A stretch of 64,000 nt of DNA from Haloarcula sp. DT43 (GTDB lineage: Archaea > Halobacteriota > Halobacteria > Halobacteriales > Haloarculaceae), in the NCBI RefSeq assembly GCF_037078405.1, contig NZ_JAYMGZ010000001.1, forward strand, positions 868,001 through 932,000, written 5' to 3'. Shown piece by piece: positions 15,125 to 23,438 of this stretch. Under the pieces are notes generated by a model, which did no database searches, had not been told where the DNA came from, and saw only the letters and a list, made by a program, of their open reading frames with translations. How positions within the stretch are numbered: position 1 is the first letter of the stretch; each line of letters begins with the position of its first letter. The position numbers and the translations under genes are program-made.

Positions 15125-16049
15125 CTGGTACGAGACGGTCTATGAGAACGATCACGAGGTCGTGAACGAGTTCATCCGGAAGAAGCAGAGCACCGGCTGC
15201 AGTCACCGGACACTCAATTCCTACAGCCGGACGCTGAAGAAGTTCTTCCACGAGCAGTTCCCGGATCTCACGCCGTCCGAGGTGACTGTCCGACACGTTG
15301 AGGACTACGTGGTCACGCTTGACCAGCGAGGACTCTCACAAAATACGAAGCGGCGCTACCTCGAATCCCTCTCAGCCTTCTATGACTGGACGATGAAACG
15401 TCCGCGATTCGAAGAGATCACCGGGAATCCAGCCGCCGTGGTTCTGGAAGATATTCCGAAGAAGATTCGGGAGCGTCCCGACTGTGCGACCTGGGAGAAC
15501 GGAGCCAAGATCATCCGCGAGATGACCGACCCGCGGAACAAGACGGTCGCTGTCCTCCTGGCCAAGACCGGCTGTCGTGTCAGTGAGGCCCTGGAGGTGA
15601 AGATAGACGACCTGATGCTCGACGACGGCTTCGTTCGGTTGCGGGAGCGGAAAGGCGGCAAACAGACCGTCGTGCCCGTGGACGAGGAGACAATCCAGGC
15701 CATCGAGCGATTCAAATTTACTCGTCCAACGAACGGGGATTCGGACTACCTGTTTCTCAGCATCCGTGGGAATCGCGTGTCGAAGACGCAAGTGCAGCGA
15801 GCGGTCAAGGATGCGGCTGTTGAAGCAGGTGTGATGGAACGCGGCGAGGATCGGTTCCACAAGAAATTCACACCGCACACGTACAGGACAGTATTCACGA
15901 CGCTGATGCGGAATCAGGGGATGAAACAACACATCCTCCGGTACATCCGTGGTGACGCAGCAAGCGAAACGATGGATATCTACACGCGAGTTGACCGAGA
16001 GGACGCTCGCAATGAATACCTGGACTGTATCAAACCCCTCAATCTCTGA
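15108..16049 (+). CDS. Tyrosine recombinase/integrase of the second island
   Basis: The 313-residue enzyme has a core-binding domain (residues 12-95) and a catalytic domain with Arg157 (TGCRVSE), Lys182 or Lys185 (ERKGGK), His257-x-x-Arg260 (TPHTYRT) and Tyr292 (DIYTRV). The usual second His/Trp position is occupied by a GD pair (IRGDAA, Asp283). The ATG at 15108 is preceded closely by GGAGG and overlaps the upstream gene; an ATG at 15099 is the alternative. It probably mediates integration of this island. Confidence 0.88.
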   Translation: MAVADDWYETVYENDHEVVNEFIRKKQSTGCSHRTLNSYSRTLKKFFHEQFPDLTPSEVTVRHVEDYVVTLDQRGLSQNTKRRYLESLSAFYDWTMKRPRFEEITGNPAAVVLEDIPKKIRERPDCATWENGAKIIREMTDPRNKTVAVLLAKTGCRVSEALEVKIDDLMLDDGFVRLRERKGGKQTVVPVDEETIQAIERFKFTRPTNGDSDYLFLSIRGNRVSKTQVQRAVKDAAVEAGVMERGEDRFHKKFTPHTYRTVFTTLMRNQGMKQHILRYIRGDAASETMDIYTRVDREDARNEYLDCIKPLNL

Positions 16050-16072
16050 CGACGGAGGTGAACGCTTACCAA

Positions 16073-16201
16073 ATGCACGAATTGACTGAATGGAAGGACC
16101 GGGATGATGACCTCATTGGTGCGTCCGTTTTTTTGACGGCTGAAGAGGTCAAAGAAGCTCGTGAAGAAGATTCGATCGAAATCGAAGTTTCCGGATCATG
16201 A
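16073..16201 (+). CDS. 42-residue acidic microprotein behind the integrase
   Basis: The frame encodes MHELTEWKDRDDD..., then FLTAEEVKEAREED and a terminal strand IEIEVSG. It has strong haloarchaeal acidic bias, and GGAGG lies at 16054-16058, 14 bases upstream; an in-frame GTG at 16058 is an alternative start. It follows the integrase by 23 bases and may be co-transcribed. No known family is recognised. Confidence 0.5.
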   Translation: MHELTEWKDRDDDLIGASVFLTAEEVKEAREEDSIEIEVSGS

Positions 16202-16216
16202 TCGGTTAATAACCAT

Positions 16217-16540
16217 TTAGCGATCAAGTTCAACTGGGCGAACGACGATCTCACCAGTACCGTGAACTGTTACCTGTTGTTCAGCAAAGCGGAAGGAGAC
16301 GGTTACGGAGTCGCTATCTGTGGGTGCCCCATTCGACTGAACCAGCGCATCTAACGCATCGGGGTCGACGGATTCGTATAGCGGTTCAATGGACGTCGGC
16401 TCACGATCGACAGCGATAGCGACGGTCTCGATAACCGCTGTCGAAGGAGGTGTCGACGACCACTCGTACTGGGCGCAGACAGGTCCGTTCGCCACGTCAG
16501 TACCCTCTCTCTTGGAGGATCGATCAGACCCGTCGGTCAT
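16217..16540 (-). CDS. HalOD1 output-domain protein
   Basis: A 107-residue protein whose body (residues 25-105) fits the HalOD1 domain: STAVIETVAIAVDREPTSIEPLYESVDPDALDAL, then SVTVSFRFAEQQVTVHGTGEIVV. Such proteins are abundant, stand-alone and uncharacterised in haloarchaea and are thought to act as signal-output modules. The ATG at 16540 is chosen since upstream codons lack the domain and run into the TrmB gene. It lies 34 bases downstream of the TrmB gene on the same strand, a likely operon. Confidence 0.8.
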   Translation of the reverse strand: MTDGSDRSSKREGTDVANGPVCAQYEWSSTPPSTAVIETVAIAVDREPTSIEPLYESVDPDALDALVQSNGAPTDSDSVTVSFRFAEQQVTVHGTGEIVVRPVELDR

Positions 16541-16574
16541 ATACTCTCTCTGTTGAACGCTGGTACTGGGTTTA

Positions 16575-17393
16575 TTACTCTGATTCGGTCTTGGCGTCCT
16601 CGACGTTCTGCAACCGCCACGTGAAGATCGCTCGCAGCACAACGACGAGGCTGTTGGTCTCGCCTGCGCCCCAGATTGCCGTCTCCGCCCGCGGGTCTGT
16701 GGGAGCGTCGTCCTTGCCGTTCACGAGAACGCTCACGAGCGTGCGTGTCCCGTCGACCATCATCAGCCGACCGGCCGGCGTGTCCGACCAGACCCATAGC
16801 GACTCGAAGAGGTCCGCACCGGGAACCTCGTCTTGAATCCGCTCTTGGACCTCCGGGGAGACGCCGCCGAGGCTAATCGTCACGCCCCGCTCGGCGGCAG
16901 CGTGGAGCGCATCGATGACGTCCTCGGTGAGCAGTTCCTCGACGGTCATGTAGATGATCTCGTCGTCCGCGCCGTTCACGAACTCCAGGACCCGGTCAGT
17001 GACCGCGGTCTGCCCGTCGACCGTCCAGACGCCCCGTTGTTCCTCGCTGCGCTGGGCCGGTTCGAGTTCGTCCAACGCGGTCCGGAGAACCGAGGTCCGG
17101 TAGTCCATTTCGCGTTCGAATTTTCGGGTCGTCGTGCCGGCCGAGATCGCCCAGAACTCCTTGGGTGAGGACTGCTGCACGTCGACCAGCCCCCGCCCTT
17201 GTAACTCGTCAATGGCGTCGTAGACGCGAGTGCGTGGGACCTCCGAAACCTGACTTACGTCCTTCGCGGTACCCGTACCGAGGCTCACGAGCGCCACGAA
17301 CGTTCGAGCGGCGTAGGTACTCAGTCCGAACTCATCCAGCTGTTCGATTGCTGCCGCACGGGGGTTATCAACGGGGTCCGAGTCGGTATCCAT
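16575..17393 (-). CDS. TrmB-family transcriptional regulator
   Basis: The 272-residue protein has a TrmB winged helix-turn-helix (about residues 14-80: LDEFGLSTYAARTFVALVSLGTGTAKDVSQVSEVPRTRVYDAIDELQGRGLV) and a C-terminal ligand-type domain (about 120-255) with the haloarchaeal pattern ending in LVVVLRAIFTWRL. TrmB proteins sense sugars or related metabolites and control metabolic genes. A paralogue with a very similar HTH is encoded divergently at 17786. The ATG at 17393 is preferred because a 20-base repeat shared with the paralogue's upstream region falls in the longer frame. Confidence 0.85.
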   Translation of the reverse strand: MDTDSDPVDNPRAAAIEQLDEFGLSTYAARTFVALVSLGTGTAKDVSQVSEVPRTRVYDAIDELQGRGLVDVQQSSPKEFWAISAGTTTRKFEREMDYRTSVLRTALDELEPAQRSEEQRGVWTVDGQTAVTDRVLEFVNGADDEIIYMTVEELLTEDVIDALHAAAERGVTISLGGVSPEVQERIQDEVPGADLFESLWVWSDTPAGRLMMVDGTRTLVSVLVNGKDDAPTDPRAETAIWGAGETNSLVVVLRAIFTWRLQNVEDAKTESE

Positions 17394-17455
17394 AATCCGG
17401 GTGCCTCTGTGCTGTGAAGTCCCAGCCACGGAAGGTGGCCAGGACCGGCACGCAT

Positions 17456-17786
17456 CGGGTTGTGGTTGGGACACAAGTTCCGAGCCACGTGCCGGACTGG
17501 TGAGTATAGCCCTCGCGCCGATAATCCTTTTGTGATTAATAGGGTGAAAATCTAAATCTTGGACAGAGGTACTTCAGTGCCATCTATCAGCAATAGAGTC
17601 ATTTGTGATGTAGCGTGTCACAACACATCTCGTCGGATTACGGTAAAACTCCGGCCGTACGCACATCGGTTGTCTCGGGACGTGAGCGCCGTTCAGTTTT
17701 CCATCCTGTAGTGACAACGCCTATCTGCCCGGCAAAACGAGATTCGGCAAGTGCTCGGGTTCGTCCGGGTTGTGAGTTGGGACACA
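17456..17786. repeat. Repeated upstream motif of the two TrmB genes
   Basis: CGGGTTGTGGTTGGGACACA at 17456-17475 recurs with one extra base at 17766-17786 (CGGGTTGTG, then AGTTGGGACACA), ending at the start codon of the second TrmB gene. Both copies run in the same direction. They may be regulator-binding sites or the remains of a duplication that produced the paralogues. Confidence 0.55.
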
Positions 17787-18575
17787 TGAGTTCAGATGAA
17801 ACATTAGACGAAGCGGTCGAGGTACTCCAGCAACTCGGCCTCAAAGAGTACGAAGCCAAGTGTTTCGTCGGGCTCGCGCGCCTCTCGACGGGCACGGCGA
17901 AACAACTCAGCGAGATTACCGACGTACCCCGGACGCGCATCTACGACGCGATTCGCGTCCTGGAAGCCCAGGGGCTCGTCGAAATCCAGCATTCAAGTCC
18001 CCAGCAATTTCGAGCTGTGCCGTTGGGGGAGGCAACCGAGACGCTTCGGGACCAGTACGAGGCTCGCGTCGAACGGCTTGAAGCGGCACTTGAAGACGCT
18101 GAAGAACTCGATCCCGAGGAAGAGGATCTGGTCCAAGAAGTCTGGAGTATGTCGGGGACAGACGCGATTGCAAACCGCTCGAACACGCTCATCAGGGACG
18201 CGAGCGAGGAGGTGGTGTTAGTCGTCGGCGACGACTCGCTGTTGACTGACGAACTGGTCGAGAGTCTCAACGGGCTCGACGAGAGTGTCGATTTGCTCGT
18301 CGGTGCGGTCACGGAGGAACTTGAGGCACAGATTCACGACGCCGTTCCTGTCGGGACTGGGTTGGCTCCGCACCGCGGATGCCGTCGATGACGATCTCGC
18401 CATTGGGCGACTGCTCCTCGTCGACCGGTCGGCGATCCTCGTCAGCACGCTCGTCCCCGACACGCACGAGGAACAGGCCATCTTCGGCGGAGGATTCCGA
18501 AACGGCCTCATCGTGATCGCACGCCGGTTGCTCTCACAGGGGCTCATTCCGCGACGCGACCCACAGGCCGATTAG
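17786..18575 (+). pseudogene. TrmB-family regulator with a frameshift
   Basis: From the ATG the frame encodes a TrmB HTH (LKEYEAKCFVGLARLSTGTAKQLSEITDVPRTRIYDAIRVLEAQGLVEIQHSSP) and most of the sensor domain up to QIHDAVP, near 18350. It then drifts into GTGLAPHRGCRR and stops at 18391. The expected continuation (DDLAIGRLLLVDRSAILVSTLVPDTHEEQAIFGGGFRNGLIVIARRLL) follows in another frame to 18575. One extra base (or two missing) near 18350-18370 explains this. Either the gene is inactive or a truncated 201-residue form is made. It is a close paralogue of the divergent gene at 16575. Confidence 0.75.
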
Positions 18576-18776
18576 CACTCCGCCACAGCCTGGTGCGAGG
18601 AACGGGTCTCGGGCCGACGGCAGTTTCGAACCCACAACAGCAGACAAGATCGCTAGTCTGTGAGAGACGACCGGAGAGCGCTTGAAACGGAGTACTTGTC
18701 ATAGAAACGTTCGCCAAACCTCTTTGCAGTTATTTGTGAATGGTCAATCCAGGGTACAGAGCGACCCGTGATTTAC

Positions 18777-19106
18777 TTACAACCAGTCAGCAGGGAGTTC
18801 GTCTTCGTGGTCGTCCAGCAGTTCGAGTAGTGGTCTTATTTCATCGAACTTCGGCCCTTTCGTTACCTCGTGGGTTTCCTCGTTCCACTCGATAAACCCG
18901 TAGTCGACCAACTTCGGTAGGTGGACGTGCTGCATTGTCACGAGCCGTTCAACGGCATCAGCGTCACTTTCAGAGTCAGCGATAACTACTGGTGTGTCGT
19001 CTTGTGGGTTGTGCTCTAACAACGCGACCAGAAGTTTGCGTCGTTGAACGTCAGCCAACGCATCCACCATGTCATCAAAAGATAAGGTTTGCCTGATGTT
19101 CTCCAT
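18777..19106 (-). CDS. Winged-helix protein of the haloarchaeal DUF7344 type
   Basis: The 109-residue protein reads FDDMVDALADVQRRKLLVALLEHNP, then a polar loop, ERLVTMQHVHLPKLVDYGFIEWNEETHEVTKGPKFDEIRPLLELL. This is the layout of small haloarchaeal ArsR-like wHTH proteins that I associate with DUF7344. They are presumed transcription regulators. The ATG at 19106 fits the domain start; an upstream start at 19157 would add an unrelated hydrophobic stretch. Monocistronic, at the right end of the second island. Confidence 0.75.
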   Translation of the reverse strand: MENIRQTLSFDDMVDALADVQRRKLLVALLEHNPQDDTPVVIADSESDADAVERLVTMQHVHLPKLVDYGFIEWNEETHEVTKGPKFDEIRPLLELLDDHEDELPADWL

Positions 19107-19619
19107 ATTTCTATATTGGAGACTACACGGGTAACACCCCCACAATTTTATAACCACATTTTTTTTGATTATCCGAGTGACGACGTTCGGCTAGTTGTCG
19201 AGATTAGATATTAGTCGTCTCAACGCATGATGATTCTTCCAAAGACGTCCAAGTCGCTATATCGAACGGCTCTGAACGACTTCTCCGGTGGGCTTGCTGC
19301 TATTTAGTATCGCTGCTCGGCCGACCGTTCTTCATTGACGGAAAGTCTGGGTCTCGTATCGAACGGCCAATTTTAATTTATCACCTCTGTTCTTCGCGCT
19401 CCGCTGTTCATTCGATCAATAACGGATGCATCCCCTTACATAGGAGATGCAGACCTCGGCACTCATAGGGCTCGTCATTAGCGGGGAGTCACCCCGGTTC
19501 GGCCCCGTGGGTCGTCGTCATCGGCCGGCGGGTGCTACTGCCGCCGTCGACAAGACGGTTACTCCTCGGGGTCACACAGTAGAACAAACGCTAAACCCGC
19601 GCGGGCCGACCGGGCGTAT
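19107..19619. other. 513-base gene-free region at the right edge of the second island
   Basis: No supported gene is seen. The left part is AT-rich, with TATA-like sequence near 19147 that could serve the wHTH gene; the right part from about 19480 has chromosomal GC. The short direct repeat TATCGAACGGC occurs twice, near 19259 and 19356. A TATA-like GTATATGA directly precedes the lipoprotein gene at 19620. Confidence 0.4.
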
Positions 19620-20276
19620 ATGAACAGGCGACGCTTTCTGACACTCTCCGGGGTGGGTGTCGTCGGCGCGGTCGCGGGCTGTAGCGGCGACGCGGGCACG
19701 GGCGAGTCCATCGACGACCACCCGGCGGCGGCGGGCCTCGACGCCCAGCCGCGCCGCGGCGAACTGGGCGGGCACGTCGTGCTGGCGTTCGAAGACCCCT
19801 CCTGTCCGACCTGCCGCCGCTTCCACGAGAACACGGTGCCGGCCATCCGCGAGAACATCGTGGGGACGGGCAAGGGCGCGTACGTCGTGCGGACCTATCC
19901 CGTCATCTATCCCTGGGGCGAGCCGGCGACCCAGGCCCTTGAGTCGACCTTCGCCCGCGACAGCGGGGCATTCTGGGCGCTGTTCGGCCACTACTTCGCC
20001 GAACAGTCGTCGTTCGACCCGGACAACGTCCTGGCGCGGACGGCGACGTTTCTCACCGAGGAGACCGACCTCGACGGCGAGGCGGTCGCAAGTGACGCGC
20101 GCGAGCGGGTCCACGACGACGCCGTCCAGGCGGACGTCCAGGCGGCGGAAAACGCCGGGCTGGGCGAGACGACGCCGATTATCCTGCTGTTCGACGACGG
20201 CGAGTTCGTGACGAAGGTCAACGGGAGCGTCAGCTACGACCTCATCGCGGAGGCGCTGGGAGAGCGCGACGGATGA
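19620..20276 (+). CDS. DsbA/thioredoxin-fold lipoprotein exported by Tat
   Basis: The 218-residue protein begins with a twin-arginine signal (MNRRRFLTLSG) followed by a lipobox (AVAGC, Cys at about residue 21), so it is exported folded and anchored outside the membrane. The mature part has a thioredoxin fold with a CPTC active site (about residues 60-63) and a cis-proline-type TTPIILLF near residue 185. It likely oxidises or isomerises thiols in surface proteins. Its stop overlaps the start of the membrane protein at 20273 by 4 bases (ATGA), implying a functional pair. Confidence 0.88.
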   Translation: MNRRRFLTLSGVGVVGAVAGCSGDAGTGESIDDHPAAAGLDAQPRRGELGGHVVLAFEDPSCPTCRRFHENTVPAIRENIVGTGKGAYVVRTYPVIYPWGEPATQALESTFARDSGAFWALFGHYFAEQSSFDPDNVLARTATFLTEETDLDGEAVASDARERVHDDAVQADVQAAENAGLGETTPIILLFDDGEFVTKVNGSVSYDLIAEALGERDG

Positions 20277-20872
20277 GCACCGGACGGGGGCTCCGTCTGC
20301 CGACGACGCGCGGGGACTGGTGGCTCATGGGCCGGACGGTCAGGCTCGTGCTCGGGGTGCCCGTCTACGCGGCAGTCGCGACGATTGCTGCCGTCGTCTC
20401 GCTGTCGGTGTTCGTCGTCTCGCTGAACGTCCCGCTGGTGCTGGACCTCGTCGTCGGCGGGTCGCTCCCGCTGGTCAGCCGGCTCCGCGTGCTCGGGGAG
20501 CTGTACCCGTTCGTCGGTACGTCGTTCACCCCCGCACAGGGACTTCTGCTGATTGCCGTCGCCGCTCTCACCGGCGTCGACATCGGCCTGGCGACCTACC
20601 ACTTCCGCGAGCACGGCCTCGACCTGCAACAGGGCGGCGCGGGCGCTGCGGGACTCCTGCTCGGAACGCTCGGCGCGGGCTGTGCGGCCTGCGGGTCGGC
20701 GGTGTTGCTCGGACTGCTGTCGCTGCTCGGCGTCTCGACCTCGCTGCTGTTTCTGCCGCTGGATGGCCTGGAGTTCGCGCTGCTCGCGCTCGTGGTGTTG
20801 ACCCTCTCAGTCTACTGGCTCGCCGAGGGGATGCGCGGCGGCGAAATCAACGGCTGCCCGGTCGACATCTGA
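20273..20872 (+). CDS. Membrane protein with conserved-looking cysteine pair, coupled to DsbA
   Basis: The 199-residue protein has about five membrane helices. The motif LGAGCAACGSAVL (about residues 138-150) places a CxxC in or near a helix; another cysteine lies near the C-terminus (NGCPVDI). Together with the ATGA overlap to the DsbA-like gene this suggests a redox partner that passes electrons across the membrane, analogous to DsbB, DsbD or VKOR, but it matches none of these in pattern. No signal peptide beyond the first helix. Function is inferred from context. Confidence 0.65.
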   Translation: MSTGRGLRLPTTRGDWWLMGRTVRLVLGVPVYAAVATIAAVVSLSVFVVSLNVPLVLDLVVGGSLPLVSRLRVLGELYPFVGTSFTPAQGLLLIAVAALTGVDIGLATYHFREHGLDLQQGGAGAAGLLLGTLGAGCAACGSAVLLGLLSLLGVSTSLLFLPLDGLEFALLALVVLTLSVYWLAEGMRGGEINGCPVDI

Positions 20873-20975
20873 GCCGGGCCGGCCCCGGTCCCGTGCTGTC
20901 GGGCTGTCGGGCTGTCGCTCGCGCCGGCGGGAGAAAGCGTATGGTGTCGCCGGCCGAACACACTCCCGAGAAGGC

Positions 20976-21515
20976 ATGCCCGAGACGGAGTCCCAGGTGA
21001 CGGCTTCGACGGAGTCCCCCGCCGAGTACGAGCACCTCCACCGGAAGCGAAAGGAGACGGCCGGCAGGGTCGAGCTGGCCGAAGTCGTCGACGTGTGGGT
21101 CGGCGAGAGCGAACTCGTCTGTCGGTTCCAGTTCGACTGGGCGACCGACGCGATACGGCGGCGCTACGACCTCGACAGCGACCGCGACATCGCCAGGGTC
21201 GAGCGCCTCTGTGAAGCCAACGGCCTGCAGTTCGAGCAGGCCGGGCATCTGGCGGGGTCGCTGGTCGAACTCGAGTACACCGGCTCGGAGTGGCTCCCCC
21301 GGCCGGAGGCCGCCTACACCGACGGCGAGGGGTCGGCGGTCGAGACGTTCCGCGCGGAGTGGCGGCTGCTGGTGCGCGAACTCGCCCAGTCGCCCGCGTT
21401 CCTCCGGCGGGGCATCGAGCGCGTCCGGGGGCTGTCGACGACACAGCTGATTATCGGCGTCCTCCTCGTGAAGAAAGTCGCAATCATCGTGCTGCTCGCG
21501 CACCTCCTGCTGTAG
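20976..21515 (+). CDS. Hypothetical protein with C-terminal membrane anchor
   Basis: The 179-residue protein is soluble and acidic up to about residue 150 and ends with a single hydrophobic helix (LIIGVLLVKKVAIIVLLAHLLL). The body has strand-rich segments (VELAEVVDVWVGESELVCRFQF) and a helix with VERLCEANGLQFEQAGHL. The charged head and terminal helix suggest a tail-anchored protein facing the cytoplasm. No family recognised. It follows the DsbA/membrane pair by about 100 bases on the same strand. Confidence 0.65.
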   Translation: MPETESQVTASTESPAEYEHLHRKRKETAGRVELAEVVDVWVGESELVCRFQFDWATDAIRRRYDLDSDRDIARVERLCEANGLQFEQAGHLAGSLVELEYTGSEWLPRPEAAYTDGEGSAVETFRAEWRLLVRELAQSPAFLRRGIERVRGLSTTQLIIGVLLVKKVAIIVLLAHLLL

Positions 21516-21533
21516 CCCGACGGCTGGGCAGCG

Positions 21534-22721
21534 TCAGTTCGTCGTCGTTATCTCGACCACGTCGCGGTGGTCGAGTTCGGTGTCGGCCCCGACTTGGCGG
21601 CCGGAGCGAACGTCGTGGGCGTGGAGGAAGCCCTCGCCGATGTCGGTGTGCAGGAAGTACGCGAAGTCCTCGGCGGTCGAGCCGTCGGGGAGGACGAAAC
21701 AGTCCTGCAGGAAGGTGCCGTCCTCCTGGGGCTTGCGCGCGCCGGGGAACACCGCGATAGCGCCCAGTTCCTCGAACAGCGCGGTTTCAAGCGCCTGTTG
21801 GACGCCCGTGCCGCCGAACTCGGTCACGAACTCCCGAATCTGTTCCAGCCCCGCGGCCTTCTCCTCGGGGAGGTCGGCGGTCACGGTGAACTCGTCGTCG
21901 CCCGGCCGGTAGTCCAGCACGCCCTGTTCGTCGCCGTTTTTCAGCGCTTTCTCCGCGTGAGCCGAGACTGGCACGAACGTCAGATGCTCGTACTCGGGGT
22001 CGTTCGTGACGGTCTCCCAGTTGTCCTGTGCCGCCTCGGTGTCCATCTTGTTCGCGGCGATGAGCATCGGCTTCGTCCGGATGCGGATTTCACGGGCCAA
22101 TGCCTCCTTGTCGGCCTCGTCCCAGGCGTCGGGGTCCAGTTCCAGGTCCAGGGCGAGCACGACCTGCTTTATCTCGTCGGCGTTGATTTTGAACGCCGAC
22201 ATCTGCTCCGCGAGGTCGTCCTCGATGGCCTTGTCCTCGCCGTGGTAGCCCGAGCGGTACCGTTCGATGCCCTTCTCCAGGATGTCGAGGTACCACATGT
22301 CCAGTTCGTCTTCGAGGAAGTCGATGTCCTCGCGGGGGTCGTGGTCCTCGGTGGGCTCGCCTTCGAGGTCCGTCTCGCCGGTGAAGTCGACGACGTGGAC
22401 GAGCACGTCGGCCTCGTTGAGGTCCGTGAGGAACTGATTGCCCAGCCCCTTGCCCTCGTGCGCGCCGGGAACGAGGCCGGCCACGTCGACGAGCTTCGTC
22501 GGGACGAACCGGACGCCGTCGGTGCAGTAGCCGTGGTTGGGCGTGCAGGTGTGGTCGAACTCCGGGGCCGCACAGTCGACCCGGACGTACGCTTCGCCCA
22601 TCGACGGGTCGATTGTGGTGAACGGGTACGCGCCCTCGGGCACGTCGTTCATCGTCGCCGCGTTGAAGAAGGTGGACTTGCCGACGGAAGGTTTGCCGAC
22701 GAGTCCTATCTTGTAGCTCAT
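21534..22721 (-). CDS. ychF: OBG-family GTPase/ATPase YchF
   Basis: The 395-residue protein starts with the G1 loop GLVGKPSVGKSTFFNAAT and has G3 DVAGLVPGAHEGKGLG. Its fourth motif is AANKMD, near residue 227. A C-terminal TGS-like domain (about 310-395) ends with GRQVGADTELDHRDVVEI. YchF/OLA1 proteins bind ribosomes and hydrolyse ATP; roles in stress and translation are proposed. Length and order are typical of archaeal members. Monocistronic. Confidence 0.93.
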   Translation of the reverse strand: MSYKIGLVGKPSVGKSTFFNAATMNDVPEGAYPFTTIDPSMGEAYVRVDCAAPEFDHTCTPNHGYCTDGVRFVPTKLVDVAGLVPGAHEGKGLGNQFLTDLNEADVLVHVVDFTGETDLEGEPTEDHDPREDIDFLEDELDMWYLDILEKGIERYRSGYHGEDKAIEDDLAEQMSAFKINADEIKQVVLALDLELDPDAWDEADKEALAREIRIRTKPMLIAANKMDTEAAQDNWETVTNDPEYEHLTFVPVSAHAEKALKNGDEQGVLDYRPGDDEFTVTADLPEEKAAGLEQIREFVTEFGGTGVQQALETALFEELGAIAVFPGARKPQEDGTFLQDCFVLPDGSTAEDFAYFLHTDIGEGFLHAHDVRSGRQVGADTELDHRDVVEITTTN

Positions 22722-22811
22722 TGCACCGATGAAGCGGTTTCAGCGGCTTAAACGCTGTTACACGAGCGACGAGAGCGTGTGAGTCACACACGAGACGACC
22801 GCGCGGCGAGG

Positions 22812-23309
22812 TTACAGTCGCCGCTCGTACACGTTCACGGGGTGTTCCTGGCCGCCGAACTCGGCCGTCCGCTCGCCCACCTTCTCGAAGTGGGACCGGT
22901 AGAACCCGTTGCCGACCTCGTTCTCGGCCAGCACCTCGTCGCGGATTTTCCGCACGGAGAGGTCGCGTAGGTGCCGCTCGCCCCGACGGAGGAGTTCCGT
23001 CCCGATGCCCTCGCCCCAGTAGTCCGGGTGGACGTACAGGTCGAGGTCGCCGAAGCCGGTCGCGTCCGTCATCCCACAGCTCATGTACGCCACCACGTCG
23101 TCGTCGGCCGTCGAGACGAACAGTCCGACCTCGTCGAGCTCTATCATCCGCTCCAGTACCGCCGGCGAGTACCCCTCCCTGAGGTGGTCGTTCACTGTCT
23201 CTGCCCCGAGGATGTCGTCGTATACGGTGTGCCACGTGGTCCGGGCCACCCGCCGGATATCCGCGACGTCCACCGGGTCGGCCGGTCGGATGGATGTCTG
23301 GAACGACAT
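22812..23309 (-). CDS. GNAT-family N-acetyltransferase
   Basis: The 165-residue protein has the GNAT fold: IRPADPVDVADIRRVARTTW, YLYVHPDYWGEGIGTELL-type motif A (DLDLYVHPDYWGEGIGTELLRR, about 88-109, with the acetyl-CoA pyrophosphate loop GEGIGT) and motif B (VGNGFYRSHFEKVG). It transfers an acetyl group from acetyl-CoA to an unknown amine. The ATG at 23309 is chosen; the longer frame adds only a basic tail. Divergent from the trp operon. Confidence 0.85.
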   Translation of the reverse strand: MSFQTSIRPADPVDVADIRRVARTTWHTVYDDILGAETVNDHLREGYSPAVLERMIELDEVGLFVSTADDDVVAYMSCGMTDATGFGDLDLYVHPDYWGEGIGTELLRRGERHLRDLSVRKIRDEVLAENEVGNGFYRSHFEKVGERTAEFGGQEHPVNVYERRL

Positions 23310-23404
23310 ACGTGAACGTGTGACTCGATACATCATAGAACTGTGGTCCGATTGACACCCTCGCGACCGGCCACGGCCCGCTCTTGCCGGGGTGAGAGGG
23401 GAAC

Positions 23405-23425
23405 GCTTATGTACACTTCTGTACG
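23405..23425 (+). promoter_or_regulatory. TATA element with TRP-box-like repeats before trpC
   Basis: A TATA-like CTTATGTA (23406-23413) lies 26-33 bases before the trpC ATG. Overlapping it is TGTACA (23410-23415), and TGTACG follows at 23420-23425, ten bases apart. TGTACA is the TRP-box consensus bound by the TrpY repressor in Methanothermobacter. A similar tryptophan-responsive repressor here is inferred only. Confidence 0.45.
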
Positions 23426-23438
23426 TTAGTGTTCAGTA

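Larger units (their letters stand above)
14441..19560. mobile_element. Second small integrated island
   Basis: Codon use and GC fall from about 14.5 kb and return to the chromosomal level near 19.5 kb. The segment starts with a partner protein and a tyrosine integrase, and carries a HalOD1 protein, two TrmB-family genes (one frameshifted) and a wHTH gene, with long gene-poor stretches. I could not find flanking direct repeats by eye, so the ends are approximate. Confidence 0.45.
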
